Origin: Leifsonia sp. C5G2 | Lineage (GTDB): Bacteria; Actinomycetota; Actinomycetes; Actinomycetales; Microbacteriaceae | Length of the DNA: 64,000 nt | Reading direction: 5' to 3' | Assembly: GCF_013359685.1 (NCBI RefSeq) | Contig: NZ_JABFMV010000006.1 | Span: 124,001-188,000, forward strand | Shown here: positions 24,638 through 34,319 of the stretch, piece after piece | How the letters are laid out: the number at the start of each line of letters is the position of its first letter | Position numbering within the stretch: the stretch's first letter is position 1 | Notes under the pieces: generated by a model | What the model was told of the DNA's origin: nothing | The model's input: the letters and a program-made list of their open reading frames with translations, nothing else | The model's database searches: none | Position numbers and translations under genes: made by a program

Positions 24638-26011
24638 TCAGTGCGCCGAGGCGGTCTTAACGGTGGCACCCGACGAGGAGCCGGGTCCGAGCACCAGGTT
24701 GCCGAGGTCGATGCCGATCATCGCCAGGTTGCGCATGCACTCCGTCCCGGCCGTGAAGTACGCATTGTGGCCCGACGAGCCGGCGAGGGTTTCGTGCGTG
24801 AGAGGGTCGACGGCACCGCTGACGCCCATCGGGGTCGCGCCGTAGCTCGGCGATCCCGGGTCGCTGCCGAAGAAGGCGCTGTTGACGATCGGGTCCATCG
24901 GGGCTTCGCCGACGAACACGTTGCCGTGCGCCACCGCGAGACCCGCCACCGACTGCGCGGCGCTGCCCGGCGAGCCCATCAGCGCGAGCGCGTCGACCGT
25001 CACGGTGTGGCGCTCGAGCGCCATCAACGCGGCGGTCGACCCGTACGAGTGGGCGAAGACGCTGAGGAACGGCTGGTCCGCGGTGCGGATCGCCCGGATC
25101 CCCTGCAGCGTGCGCTCCAGGCTGTCGGCTCCCTGCGTGGCGAGCGTGGTGCCGCCGATGTTCGTCAGGACCGGCGTCTGGTAGCCGATCCACGCGACGA
25201 CCGCGACGCCGGGCGCTCCCCCGCTCCCGCGCGGCCCGAGCACGCGCCGCAGGAAGCCGGTCTGCAGGTCGTACTGCTCCTGAGCCACCTTCGCCCAGTC
25301 CTGGATCTGCTCGCCCACCGACATGTACATTCCCGGCACCAGCACGCTCACGTAGCGCGCGGAGGCCAGATCGCCGACGACGATCGCGGCCTTGGCGTCC
25401 GTCGACGGGTCGAGCCCGACCAGCGTCCTGGTCACCCCGTCGTGCTTCGACAGCGCCTTCCGGACGTTCTCGAGGGTCTCCAGCTGCCGCTGCAGGCCCA
25501 CGCGCTCGGCGCGGCCGTGCTCCGTCCGCAGCCGGGTGCTGACGTGCGAGATGGTCTGCTTCAGGTCGAGCGAGTTGGCGCGGCCGCGCACAGCGTACGG
25601 GACGCCCTCCAGGTTGCCGATCACGTGCGGCGCGGCCTGGATGAGGAGCTTCTGCTTCGCCGGGTCGATCAGCTTCCAGAGCCGGCTGACGTCGGCCGCC
25701 GCCGGGGTCTCGACGAGCAACGACTCCAGCTTGGCCCGGTTGGCGTCGAGGAAGGACGGCAGGGCGGACGCGTCGACGCCGGCCACGGATCCCAGCAGGG
25801 ACGCCGCGGCGCTCCGGCCGCTGGGGGCAGACGGGAGGTCGGAGGTGCCGGAGAGGACCGGGTCGCCCGTGACGGCGGATGCGCCCGGGAGTGCGGAGAC
25901 GACGGAGACCGCGGAGGCGGGTTGCGGAAGGTCGGCGGGCACGACAGAGGCCCCGGTCAGTCCGGAGACGACCGAGGTCACAGTGAGAACAGCTGCAAAG
26001 CCGACCAGCAC
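24638..26011 (-). CDS. alpha/beta hydrolase, DUF1023 family
   Basis: A protein of about 457 residues with a hydrophobic N-terminus (VLVGFAAVLTVTSVVSG) and a C-terminal hydrolase domain. The nucleophile elbow is AHSYGS, preceded by VVAWIGYQTP, and the conserved GSSGHNAYF carries the probable catalytic His. Between them lies a helical region (about 100-230) typical of DUF1023 secreted hydrolases. The GTG at 26011 is chosen because GGAGGG lies 11 bases upstream and TAAGCT at 26040-26045 could be its -10. The frame also extends to an ATG at 26092 that would add basic residues before the hydrophobic segment, so the start is uncertain. Likely exported; substrate unknown. Confidence 0.7.
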   Translation of the reverse strand: MLVGFAAVLTVTSVVSGLTGASVVPADLPQPASAVSVVSALPGASAVTGDPVLSGTSDLPSAPSGRSAAASLLGSVAGVDASALPSFLDANRAKLESLLVETPAAADVSRLWKLIDPAKQKLLIQAAPHVIGNLEGVPYAVRGRANSLDLKQTISHVSTRLRTEHGRAERVGLQRQLETLENVRKALSKHDGVTRTLVGLDPSTDAKAAIVVGDLASARYVSVLVPGMYMSVGEQIQDWAKVAQEQYDLQTGFLRRVLGPRGSGGAPGVAVVAWIGYQTPVLTNIGGTTLATQGADSLERTLQGIRAIRTADQPFLSVFAHSYGSTAALMALERHTVTVDALALMGSPGSAAQSVAGLAVAHGNVFVGEAPMDPIVNSAFFGSDPGSPSYGATPMGVSGAVDPLTHETLAGSSGHNAYFTAGTECMRNLAMIGIDLGNLVLGPGSSSGATVKTASAH

Positions 26012-26121
26012 TCCGTCCGGGTCCCTCCGAGAGCGAGCGAGCTTAGCCCTTGCGCATGCGCCCAGGGGAGCGCACATCTCGACTCTACCCATGAACGGGT
26101 GGCGGACGGCAAGCCGTTCTA

Positions 26122-26136
26122 CCCCCGATTCGGGGG
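26122..26136 (-). terminator. short hairpin after ligA
   Basis: CCCCCG-ATT-CGGGGG lies about 50 bases past the ligA stop and before the hydrolase promoter. Six-base stem, no T-run; possible weak terminator. Confidence 0.3.
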
Positions 26137-26185
26137 GAGAATTTGGATCCTGTCGGCGACTTGGAGGACCGAGATCCCACGAATG

Positions 26186-28456
<2,271 letters not shown>

Positions 28457-28459
<3 letters not shown>

Positions 28460-29149
28460 TTCGGCACCCCCGACGTCCGACGCGGCCGCCGGCGTCGACC
28501 GCGGCCGGCGTTCGCGGCGCGACGGCGGCCGCACCGGGCGGCGGCTGAGCACCGCCGCGACGAGGAAGCACGCCGCGCCGAGCAGCGTCCCGAGGTTCGC
28601 CCAGAGCAGGCTCAGCGGGTCGCCGGTCGACGGGATGGTGTACGCGCCGATCGCCGAGAGACCGAACAGCACCGACCCGACCAGGTTCAGCCCGGTGCCG
28701 TGCCAGGTGCGGGCGCTGGGATCCCACAGCCGCTCGCGGTCGACGGTCGCCGCGACCGCCAGCGCGCTGGACGCCAGGAAGCAGATCGACCCGAACGCGT
28801 CCGGGCGCCAGCCGTCGCCGACCCGGGTGGCGCTGTTCGCCGCCGTGATGAGCGCCTCCGTCGTGCTGAGATTGAAGAACAGCGTCCCGGCGAACTGGAT
28901 GGCCGCGGCCCACCAGTCGTACCGGTCCGGCGCGGAGCTCTCCCGGCGCGGCGGCCGGCGCCCGCTGAGCGCGAGCTGGATGAACGCGGCGGCCGTGAAG
29001 AACAGCGCACCGATGAAGAAGGTCACGTTCGCCGCCACGTCTCCGACGGCCTCCTGGTACGCGGGCACGGCGCCGACGAGGAAGAAGAGCGAGCCGATCG
29101 CGAAGCCCCAGGCCTCGCGCCGCAGACGAGTCGAGCGCTGTGCCGTCAT
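28457..29149 (-). CDS. YrhK-like membrane protein
   Basis: A 230-residue integral membrane protein with about six hydrophobic segments arranged as two similar halves. Each half contains a GFAIGSLFFLVGA / GSVLFGLSAIGAY type helix, the YrhK-domain look. The C-terminal tail is Arg/Pro-rich and cytoplasmic. Function is unknown for the family. The ATG is supported by TAGGCT 6 bases upstream. Its last bases hold the ligA -10 element, so the two genes are close but separately promoted. Confidence 0.65.
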
Positions 29150-29155
29150 GGCGGG

Positions 29156-29161
29156 AGCCTA
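29156..29161 (-). promoter_or_regulatory. -10 element TAGGCT, leaderless start of the YrhK-like gene
   Basis: TAGGCT on the minus strand ends 6 bases before the ATG at 29149. Confidence 0.5.
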
Positions 29162-29205
29162 GGGCGCGGCGCGGCTCCCGGGTACCCCGCGCTGCCGGCG
29201 GCCGC

Positions 29206-30306
29206 TCAGACCGGGACGGCGGAGACCGTGCGGTCGATCGTCGTCTGGCCGAGCACGCGCGTGCCCACGTACACGACGGCCGTCTGGCCGGGCGCGACGC
29301 CGTTGAGCGGCACCTCCGGCCGGATGACGAGCTCGCCTGCGGTCACCGACGCGACGGCCGGCACCGGGTCGGCGTGGGCGCGGATCTGCACCTCGCACGC
29401 GAACGGGGTCGCCGGGTCGGCCGGCGGCAGCCCGGCCCAGGTGAACCGCGATCCGGCGATCTCGGCGATGTCGAGCGCCTCGCGCGGGCCGACGACGACC
29501 TCGTTCTCCTTCGGCCGCACCTCCAGCACGAACCGCGGACGGCCGTCGGGCGACGGGTAGCCGACGTTCAGGCCCTTGCGCTGCCCGACCGTGTAGGCGT
29601 GCGCGCCGTCGTGGGTCCCGAGCCGGTTGCCCTCGCGGTCGACGATGTCGCCGGTCGCCGTGCCCACGCGCTCGGCCAGCCAGCCGCGGGTGTCCCCGTC
29701 CGGAATGAAGCAGATGTCGTGCGAGTCCGGCTTGTTCGCGACGGAGAGCCCGCGCGCGGCCGCCTCCGCCCGCACCTCGGCCTTCGACGGCGTCGCGCCG
29801 AGCGGGAACATGGCGTGCGCCAGCTGCTCCGCGGTGAGCACGCCGAGCACGTACGACTGGTCCTTCGCCCAGGCGCTGGCGCGGTGGAGCTCGCGGTTGC
29901 CGTGCTCGTCGTTCATGACCGCGGCGTAGTGGCCGGTGCAGACCGCGTCGAAGCCCAGGTCGAGCGCCTTCTCCAGCAGCGCGGCGAACTTGATGCGCTC
30001 ATTGCAGCGCATGCACGGGTTCGGCGTGCGCCCTGCGGAGTACTCGGCGATGAAGTCGTCGACCACGTCGAGCTTGAAGCGCTCGGAGAAGTCCCACACG
30101 TAGTACGGGATGCCGATGATGTTCGCCGCGCGCTGCGCATCCATCGAGTCCTCGATCGTGCAGCAGCCGCGGCTGCCGGTGCGGAGCGTACCGGGCATGC
30201 GCGAGAGCGCCAGGTGCACGCCGACCACGTCGTGCCCCGCCTCGACGGCACGTGCCGCCGCCACCGCGGAGTCCACCCCGCCGCTCATCGCCGCCAGAAC
30301 CTTCAC
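29206..30306 (-). CDS. mnmA: tRNA 2-thiouridylase MnmA
   Basis: A 366-residue enzyme that thiolates U34 of Lys, Glu and Gln tRNAs. It has the PP-loop ATPase motif [12 protein letters not shown] (about 6-17), nucleophile C98 in TPNPCMRCN, and the sulfur-relay Cys in [13 protein letters not shown]-terminal beta-barrel (about 260-366) contacts tRNA. The GTG at 30306 gives the usual [11 protein letters not shown]-terminus and sits 7 bases after TAGGAT; the longer ATG at 30315 overlaps that promoter element and is unlikely. The upstream cysteine desulfurase is the expected sulfur donor. Confidence 0.96.
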   Translation of the reverse strand: MKVLAAMSGGVDSAVAAARAVEAGHDVVGVHLALSRMPGTLRTGSRGCCTIEDSMDAQRAANIIGIPYYVWDFSERFKLDVVDDFIAEYSAGRTPNPCMRCNERIKFAALLEKALDLGFDAVCTGHYAAVMNDEHGNRELHRASAWAKDQSYVLGVLTAEQLAHAMFPLGATPSKAEVRAEAAARGLSVANKPDSHDICFIPDGDTRGWLAERVGTATGDIVDREGNRLGTHDGAHAYTVGQRKGLNVGYPSPDGRPRFVLEVRPKENEVVVGPREALDIAEIAGSRFTWAGLPPADPATPFACEVQIRAHADPVPAVASVTAGELVIRPEVPLNGVAPGQTAVVYVGTRVLGQTTIDRTVSAVPV

Positions 30307-30313
30307 CCGCCCC

Positions 30314-30319
30314 ATCCTA
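30314..30319 (-). promoter_or_regulatory. -10 element TAGGAT of mnmA, leaderless
   Basis: TAGGAT on the minus strand ends 7 bases before the mnmA GTG at 30306. Confidence 0.5.
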
Positions 30320-30362
30320 CCGCCGCCCTCCGGGCAGTTCGGCTGCTGCCGGATAGCGACGA

Positions 30363-30406
30363 CATGTCACCACTCGCGCCGCGTGGCGACATGATGTCAC
30401 CACTCG
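30363..30406. repeat. hairpin and 13-base direct repeat upstream of mnmA
   Basis: CATGTCACCAC (30363-30373) pairs with GTGGCGACATG (30383-30393) with one mismatch around a 9-base spacer. ATGTCACCACTCG occurs twice (30364-30376 and 30394-30406). It lies between the desulfurase stop and the mnmA promoter. It could be an operator or an eroded palindromic element related to A-C. Confidence 0.5.
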
Positions 30407-30434
30407 ACGGGCGAGATCGGGGGGCGGGGGCAGG

Positions 30435-31616
30435 TCAGGGGGCCAGGCGGGAGGGGCGCTCGGAGAGGCCGGCGCGGGTCGCCTGCTCGTAGGCGGCGGG
30501 GAGGGCGGCGAGCAGCGCATCCACGTCGGCCTCGGTCGAGGTGCGGCCGAGCGTGAAGCGCAGGGCGCTCCGCGCCTCCTCCTCCGTCCGTCCCATCGCG
30601 ATCAGCACGTGCGACGGCTCCGGGATGCCGGCCTGGCAGGCCGAGCCGGTCGAGACCGAGACGCCCGCGAGGTCGAGCAGGAACAGCAGCGAGTCGCCCT
30701 GCGCGCCCGGGAAGGCGAAGTGCGCATTGGAGGCCACCCGCTCCCCCGACGCCGGCTCCGGCCCGCTCAGCACCGCCTCCGGCACCGCGGCCCGCACCCC
30801 GCGGATCAGCCGGTCGCGCAGCGCGGACAGCCGGGCCGTCTCCTCCACCCGCTCGGTCTCCGCTGCGCGGGCCGCGACCGCGAACGACACCGCGGCCGCC
30901 ACATCCTGCGTCCCGCTGCGCACCTGACGCTGCTGCCCGCCTCCGTGGATGAGAGGCACCACCGTCGACGACCGGCTCAGCACGAGCGCTCCGATGCCCA
31001 CCGGACCACCGATCTTGTGCGCCGACACGCTCAGCGCATCCACCCCGAGCGAGCCGAAGTCGAGCGGCACGTGGCCGTACGCCGCCACCGCATCCACGTG
31101 GACCGGCACACCGGCCGCCCGCGCGACCGCGGCGAGCGCCGCCACCGGCTGCACGGTGCCGACCTCGTTGTTGACGGCGAGGAAGCTCAGCAGCGCGACG
31201 TCGTCCCCCTCGATCGACTGGGGCACGACGACGCGGCCCTCATCATCGAGCGGCAGCCAGTCGGGACGCGCCCCCTCCGCGCGCTGCAGCCACTCCACGG
31301 TGTCCAGCGTCGCGTGGTGCTCCCCGCCGGGCACAAGGATGCGCGGCCGCCGGCCTCCGTCGGCCCGCGCCCAGTACATCCCCTTCACCGCGAGGTTGAC
31401 CGCCTCCGTGCCGCCCGAGGTGAACACGACCTCGATCGGGTCGGCGCCGAGCGTGGCGGCGACGGTCTCCCGCGCCTCTTCGAGCATCCGCCTGGCCTGC
31501 TGCCCCTGGCTGTGGATGCTGGAGGGATTGCCGACGACGGCCATGGCGTCGGTGTAGGCGGCGATCGCCTCCGGGCGCATCGGCGTGGTGGCGGCGTGGT
31601 CGAGGTAGACCGGCAC
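30435..31616 (-). CDS. cysteine desulfurase (IscS/NifS type)
   Basis: A 393-residue PLP enzyme that takes sulfur from cysteine and passes it on as a persulfide. PLP binds K201 in SAHKIGGPVG, and the persulfide Cys is C327 in STGSACQAG. The N-terminus is the usual VYLDHAATTP. The position normally filled by Gln in HVDAxQ is Ala here (HVDAVAAYGH, A178), which would remove a PLP O3' contact. The GTG at 31616 has GGAG upstream and gives the standard N-terminus; an ATG at 31667 would add 17 residues. It is directly upstream of mnmA on the same strand, so its main customer is probably tRNA thiolation. It diverges from glgX. Confidence 0.92.
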   Translation of the reverse strand: MPVYLDHAATTPMRPEAIAAYTDAMAVVGNPSSIHSQGQQARRMLEEARETVAATLGADPIEVVFTSGGTEAVNLAVKGMYWARADGGRRPRILVPGGEHHATLDTVEWLQRAEGARPDWLPLDDEGRVVVPQSIEGDDVALLSFLAVNNEVGTVQPVAALAAVARAAGVPVHVDAVAAYGHVPLDFGSLGVDALSVSAHKIGGPVGIGALVLSRSSTVVPLIHGGGQQRQVRSGTQDVAAAVSFAVAARAAETERVEETARLSALRDRLIRGVRAAVPEAVLSGPEPASGERVASNAHFAFPGAQGDSLLFLLDLAGVSVSTGSACQAGIPEPSHVLIAMGRTEEEARSALRFTLGRTSTEADVDALLAALPAAYEQATRAGLSERPSRLAP

Positions 31617-31652
31617 GGTGTTCTCCGAGCTTTCTCTCCGGGCGGGTATCAC

Positions 31653-31658
31653 TACTGT
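31653..31658 (+). promoter_or_regulatory. -10 element TACTGT of glgX, leaderless
   Basis: TACTGT ends 7 bases before the glgX ATG at 31666. Same TACnGT form as the glgP and glgE promoters. Confidence 0.55.
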
Positions 31659-31665
31659 AGATCGC

Positions 31666-33750
31666 ATGACCTCGTCCGATCCCCTGCGCAACCTGGGTGT
31701 ACATGTCGGGCAGCAGGCGGGCGAGCTCCGGGTGTTCTCCGCGAACGCCGACGCCATGGAGCTGTGCCTGTTCGACGAGACCGACCCGAACTGGCTGGTC
31801 AAGTCGGTTCCGATGACCCGCGACGCGAACAACGTCTGGGTCGGCCGGTCGCGCTCGCTGACCGTCGGCACCCGCTACGCGCTGCGCGTGTCCGGCCCGA
31901 ACGCTCCCGCGAACTCCTTCGACCCGGAGGCGCTGCTGATCGACCCGTACGCCCGCGGCCTCGTGCACGTCGGCGGGGACGGCTGGCGCTCGGTCGTCGT
32001 GCCGGACGGCTTCGACTGGGGCGACGCCCGCAAGCCGAACACGCCGCTCGACCACACGGTGATCTACGAAGCGCACGTGAAGGGCATCAGCCGGCTGAAC
32101 CCCGACGTGCCCGAGGAGCTGCGCGGCAGCTACGCCGGCCTCGCCCACGAGTCCACCATCGCGTACCTGAAGGATCTGGGCGTCACGGCGGTCGAGCTGC
32201 TCCCGGTGCAGGCGTTCGTGTCCGAGCAGCGACTCGTGCAGGAGGGCCTCACCAACTACTGGGGCTACAACACGCTCAACTTCTTCTCCCCGCACACGCC
32301 GTACGCCTCCCGCTCGGCCCAGGCGGCGGGACCCGCGGCGGTCCTGGCCGAGTTCAAGGGCATGGTGAAGCTGCTGCACCTGGCGGGCATCGAGGTCATC
32401 CTCGACGTCGTCTACAACCACACGGCCGAGGAGGGCATCGACGGCCCGCGGACCAGCTTCCGCGGCATCGACAACGCCACCTACTACCGGCACGACGACA
32501 CCGGCGCCTACATCGACGTCACCGGATGCGGCAACACGGTCGACTTCGGCAACCCCGTCCCGCAGCGGCTCGTGCTCGACTCGCTCCGCTACTGGGCCAA
32601 CGAGATGCAGATCGACGGGTTCCGGTTCGACCTGGCGGTGACGCTCGGCCGCGGGACCGACGCGTCGTTCCATCGCGATCATCCACTGCTCGTCGCCGCG
32701 CAGACCGACCCCGCGCTGCAGGGCGTCAAGCTCATCGCGGAGCCGTGGGATGTGGGGCTCGGCGGCTGGCAGACCGGCAACTTCCCCGGTCCCGCGGACG
32801 GGCACGCCGGCTGGTCCGAGTGGAACGACCGCTACCGCGACCGGGTGCGTAACTTCTGGCTGGCCGACATCGCCGAGGCCCGCCGCAACGGCCAGGCGCC
32901 CGTCGGGATCGGCGGCTTCGCCACGAGGCTCGCCGGGTCGTCCAACACGTTCTCGCCCGAGCGCGGCCCGCTGGCCTCGGTGAACTTCGTGACCGCGCAC
33001 GACGGCTTCACCATGGCCGACCTGACCGCCTACGACGTGAAGCACAACCTCGGCAACGGCGAGGACAACCGCGACGGCACCGACAACAACCGGTCGTTCA
33101 ACCACGGCGTCGAGGGCCCGACGGTGGATGAGGCCGTGCTGCTGACGCGCGCCAAGGCGGTCCGCAACCTCCTCGGGACGCTGCTGCTGTCGGCGGGCGT
33201 GCCCATGATCACCGCGGGCGACGAGTACGGCCGCAGCCAGCGCGGCAACAACAACGCGTACTGCCACGACAGCGAGCTCACCTGGCTCAGCTGGCTACGG
33301 ACGCGCGAGCAACGGGAGCTGGCCGAGACGACCAAGCGCCTGCTGCAGCTGCGGCGCGAGAACCCGGCGCTGCGTCCCTCCCGTTACGCGGTCGCCGGGC
33401 AGACCACGCCGAACGCCAGCCACATGGACTGGTACGACGCGACCGGTCAGCGCATGGACGACGACGACTGGAACTCGCCCGAGAACCGCACGCTGCAGTA
33501 CCTCGCGGCCTCGACGCCCGACAAGGAGGAGTTCAACCGCATCCTCCTGATCGTGCACGGCGTGGAGGACGACGTGGAGGTGTCCCTGCCGCAGGCGCCG
33601 GGCGTCACCTCCTACCAGCTGCTGTGGGACTCGGCGACCGAGGTGCCGATCCCTGAGGACGAGACCGAGTTGTCCCCGGGCGCCACTCGCCTGGTGGGCG
33701 GCACGTCCATGCAGCTGTACCGCGCGAACGGACCGCGCGAGGAGTCCTGA
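31666..33750 (+). CDS. glgX: glycogen debranching enzyme GlgX
   Basis: A 694-residue GH13 isoamylase-type enzyme that cleaves alpha-1,6 branches in limit dextrins left by glycogen phosphorylase. It has an N-terminal CBM48 (about 1-120) and then a (beta/alpha)8 barrel with VILDVVYNHTAE (region I), GFRFDLAVT (nucleophile Asp), LIAEPWD (acid/base Glu) and NFVTAHDGFT (region IV His-Asp). A C-terminal beta domain follows. The ATG at 31666 is chosen from TACTGT 7 bases upstream. Its stop overlaps the start of ybaK (TGATG). It works with GlgP and GlgB encoded nearby. Confidence 0.96.
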   Translation: MTSSDPLRNLGVHVGQQAGELRVFSANADAMELCLFDETDPNWLVKSVPMTRDANNVWVGRSRSLTVGTRYALRVSGPNAPANSFDPEALLIDPYARGLVHVGGDGWRSVVVPDGFDWGDARKPNTPLDHTVIYEAHVKGISRLNPDVPEELRGSYAGLAHESTIAYLKDLGVTAVELLPVQAFVSEQRLVQEGLTNYWGYNTLNFFSPHTPYASRSAQAAGPAAVLAEFKGMVKLLHLAGIEVILDVVYNHTAEEGIDGPRTSFRGIDNATYYRHDDTGAYIDVTGCGNTVDFGNPVPQRLVLDSLRYWANEMQIDGFRFDLAVTLGRGTDASFHRDHPLLVAAQTDPALQGVKLIAEPWDVGLGGWQTGNFPGPADGHAGWSEWNDRYRDRVRNFWLADIAEARRNGQAPVGIGGFATRLAGSSNTFSPERGPLASVNFVTAHDGFTMADLTAYDVKHNLGNGEDNRDGTDNNRSFNHGVEGPTVDEAVLLTRAKAVRNLLGTLLLSAGVPMITAGDEYGRSQRGNNNAYCHDSELTWLSWLRTREQRELAETTKRLLQLRRENPALRPSRYAVAGQTTPNASHMDWYDATGQRMDDDDWNSPENRTLQYLAASTPDKEEFNRILLIVHGVEDDVEVSLPQAPGVTSYQLLWDSATEVPIPEDETELSPGATRLVGGTSMQLYRANGPREES

Positions 33751-34238
33751 TGGCGAAGCAGAAGGCCGCGGCCGGCACCCCGGCGACCGTCGCCCTGACG
33801 GCGCTCGGGCTGCCGTTCGCGGCGCACCCGTACGAGCACGACCCGTCCGCGCCGTCGTTCGGGCTGGAGGCGGCCGAGGCCCTCGGCGTCGAGCCCGACC
33901 GGGTGTTCAAGACCCTGCTGGCGGAGACCGACCTCGGTCTCGTCGTCGGCGTCGTGCCGGTCACCGGGATGCTGGACCTGAAGGCGCTGGCCGCCGCCGT
34001 CGGCGCAAAGCGCGCGGCGATGGCCGACCCCGCCGTCGCGGAGCGGCGGACCGGCTACGTCGTGGGAGGAATCAGCCCGATCGGCCAGAAGACCCGCCAC
34101 GTGACCGTCGTCGACGAGACCGCGCAACTCTTCGACACGGTCTTCGTCTCCGGCGGCAAGCGCGGCTTCGACATCGAGCTCTCCCCCGCCGACCTCCTCA
34201 CCGCGACCGCCGCCACCTACGCCCCCATCGCCAAGTAG
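33750..34238 (+). CDS. ybaK: Cys-tRNA(Pro) deacylase YbaK
   Basis: A 162-residue editing protein that hydrolyses cysteine mischarged onto tRNA(Pro). It has the conserved FKTLLAETD strand, LDLKALAAAVGAKRAAMADP, and the family-typical GYVVGGISPIGQK and FVSGGKRGFDIELSPADL. Length and motifs are standard, unlike the diverged YbaK-domain protein at 18188-18745. Its ATG overlaps the glgX stop by one base, so it is translationally coupled to a glycogen gene, with no obvious functional link. Element B lies 12 bases past the stop. Confidence 0.94.
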   Translation: MAKQKAAAGTPATVALTALGLPFAAHPYEHDPSAPSFGLEAAEALGVEPDRVFKTLLAETDLGLVVGVVPVTGMLDLKALAAAVGAKRAAMADPAVAERRTGYVVGGISPIGQKTRHVTVVDETAQLFDTVFVSGGKRGFDIELSPADLLTATAATYAPIAK

Positions 34239-34249
34239 CCCGGCCACCG

Positions 34250-34309
34250 TCGAGTCCGCGAAGACTTCACGCGACACGCCGGTCGGGCGTGCAGTCTTCG
34301 CGGACTCGA
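34250..34309. repeat. long intergenic palindrome, element B
   Basis: Perfect 17-base arms (34250-34266 TCGAGTCCGCGAAGACT; 34293-34309) around a 26-base loop with CGCGACACGCCG and GGGCGTGC. It fills the gap between the convergent ybaK and glgP stops. Element C at 41359 shares both arms and 22 of 26 loop bases. No T-run; possibly a bidirectional terminator. Confidence 0.85.
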
Positions 34310-34319
34310 TGGGGTTGGG

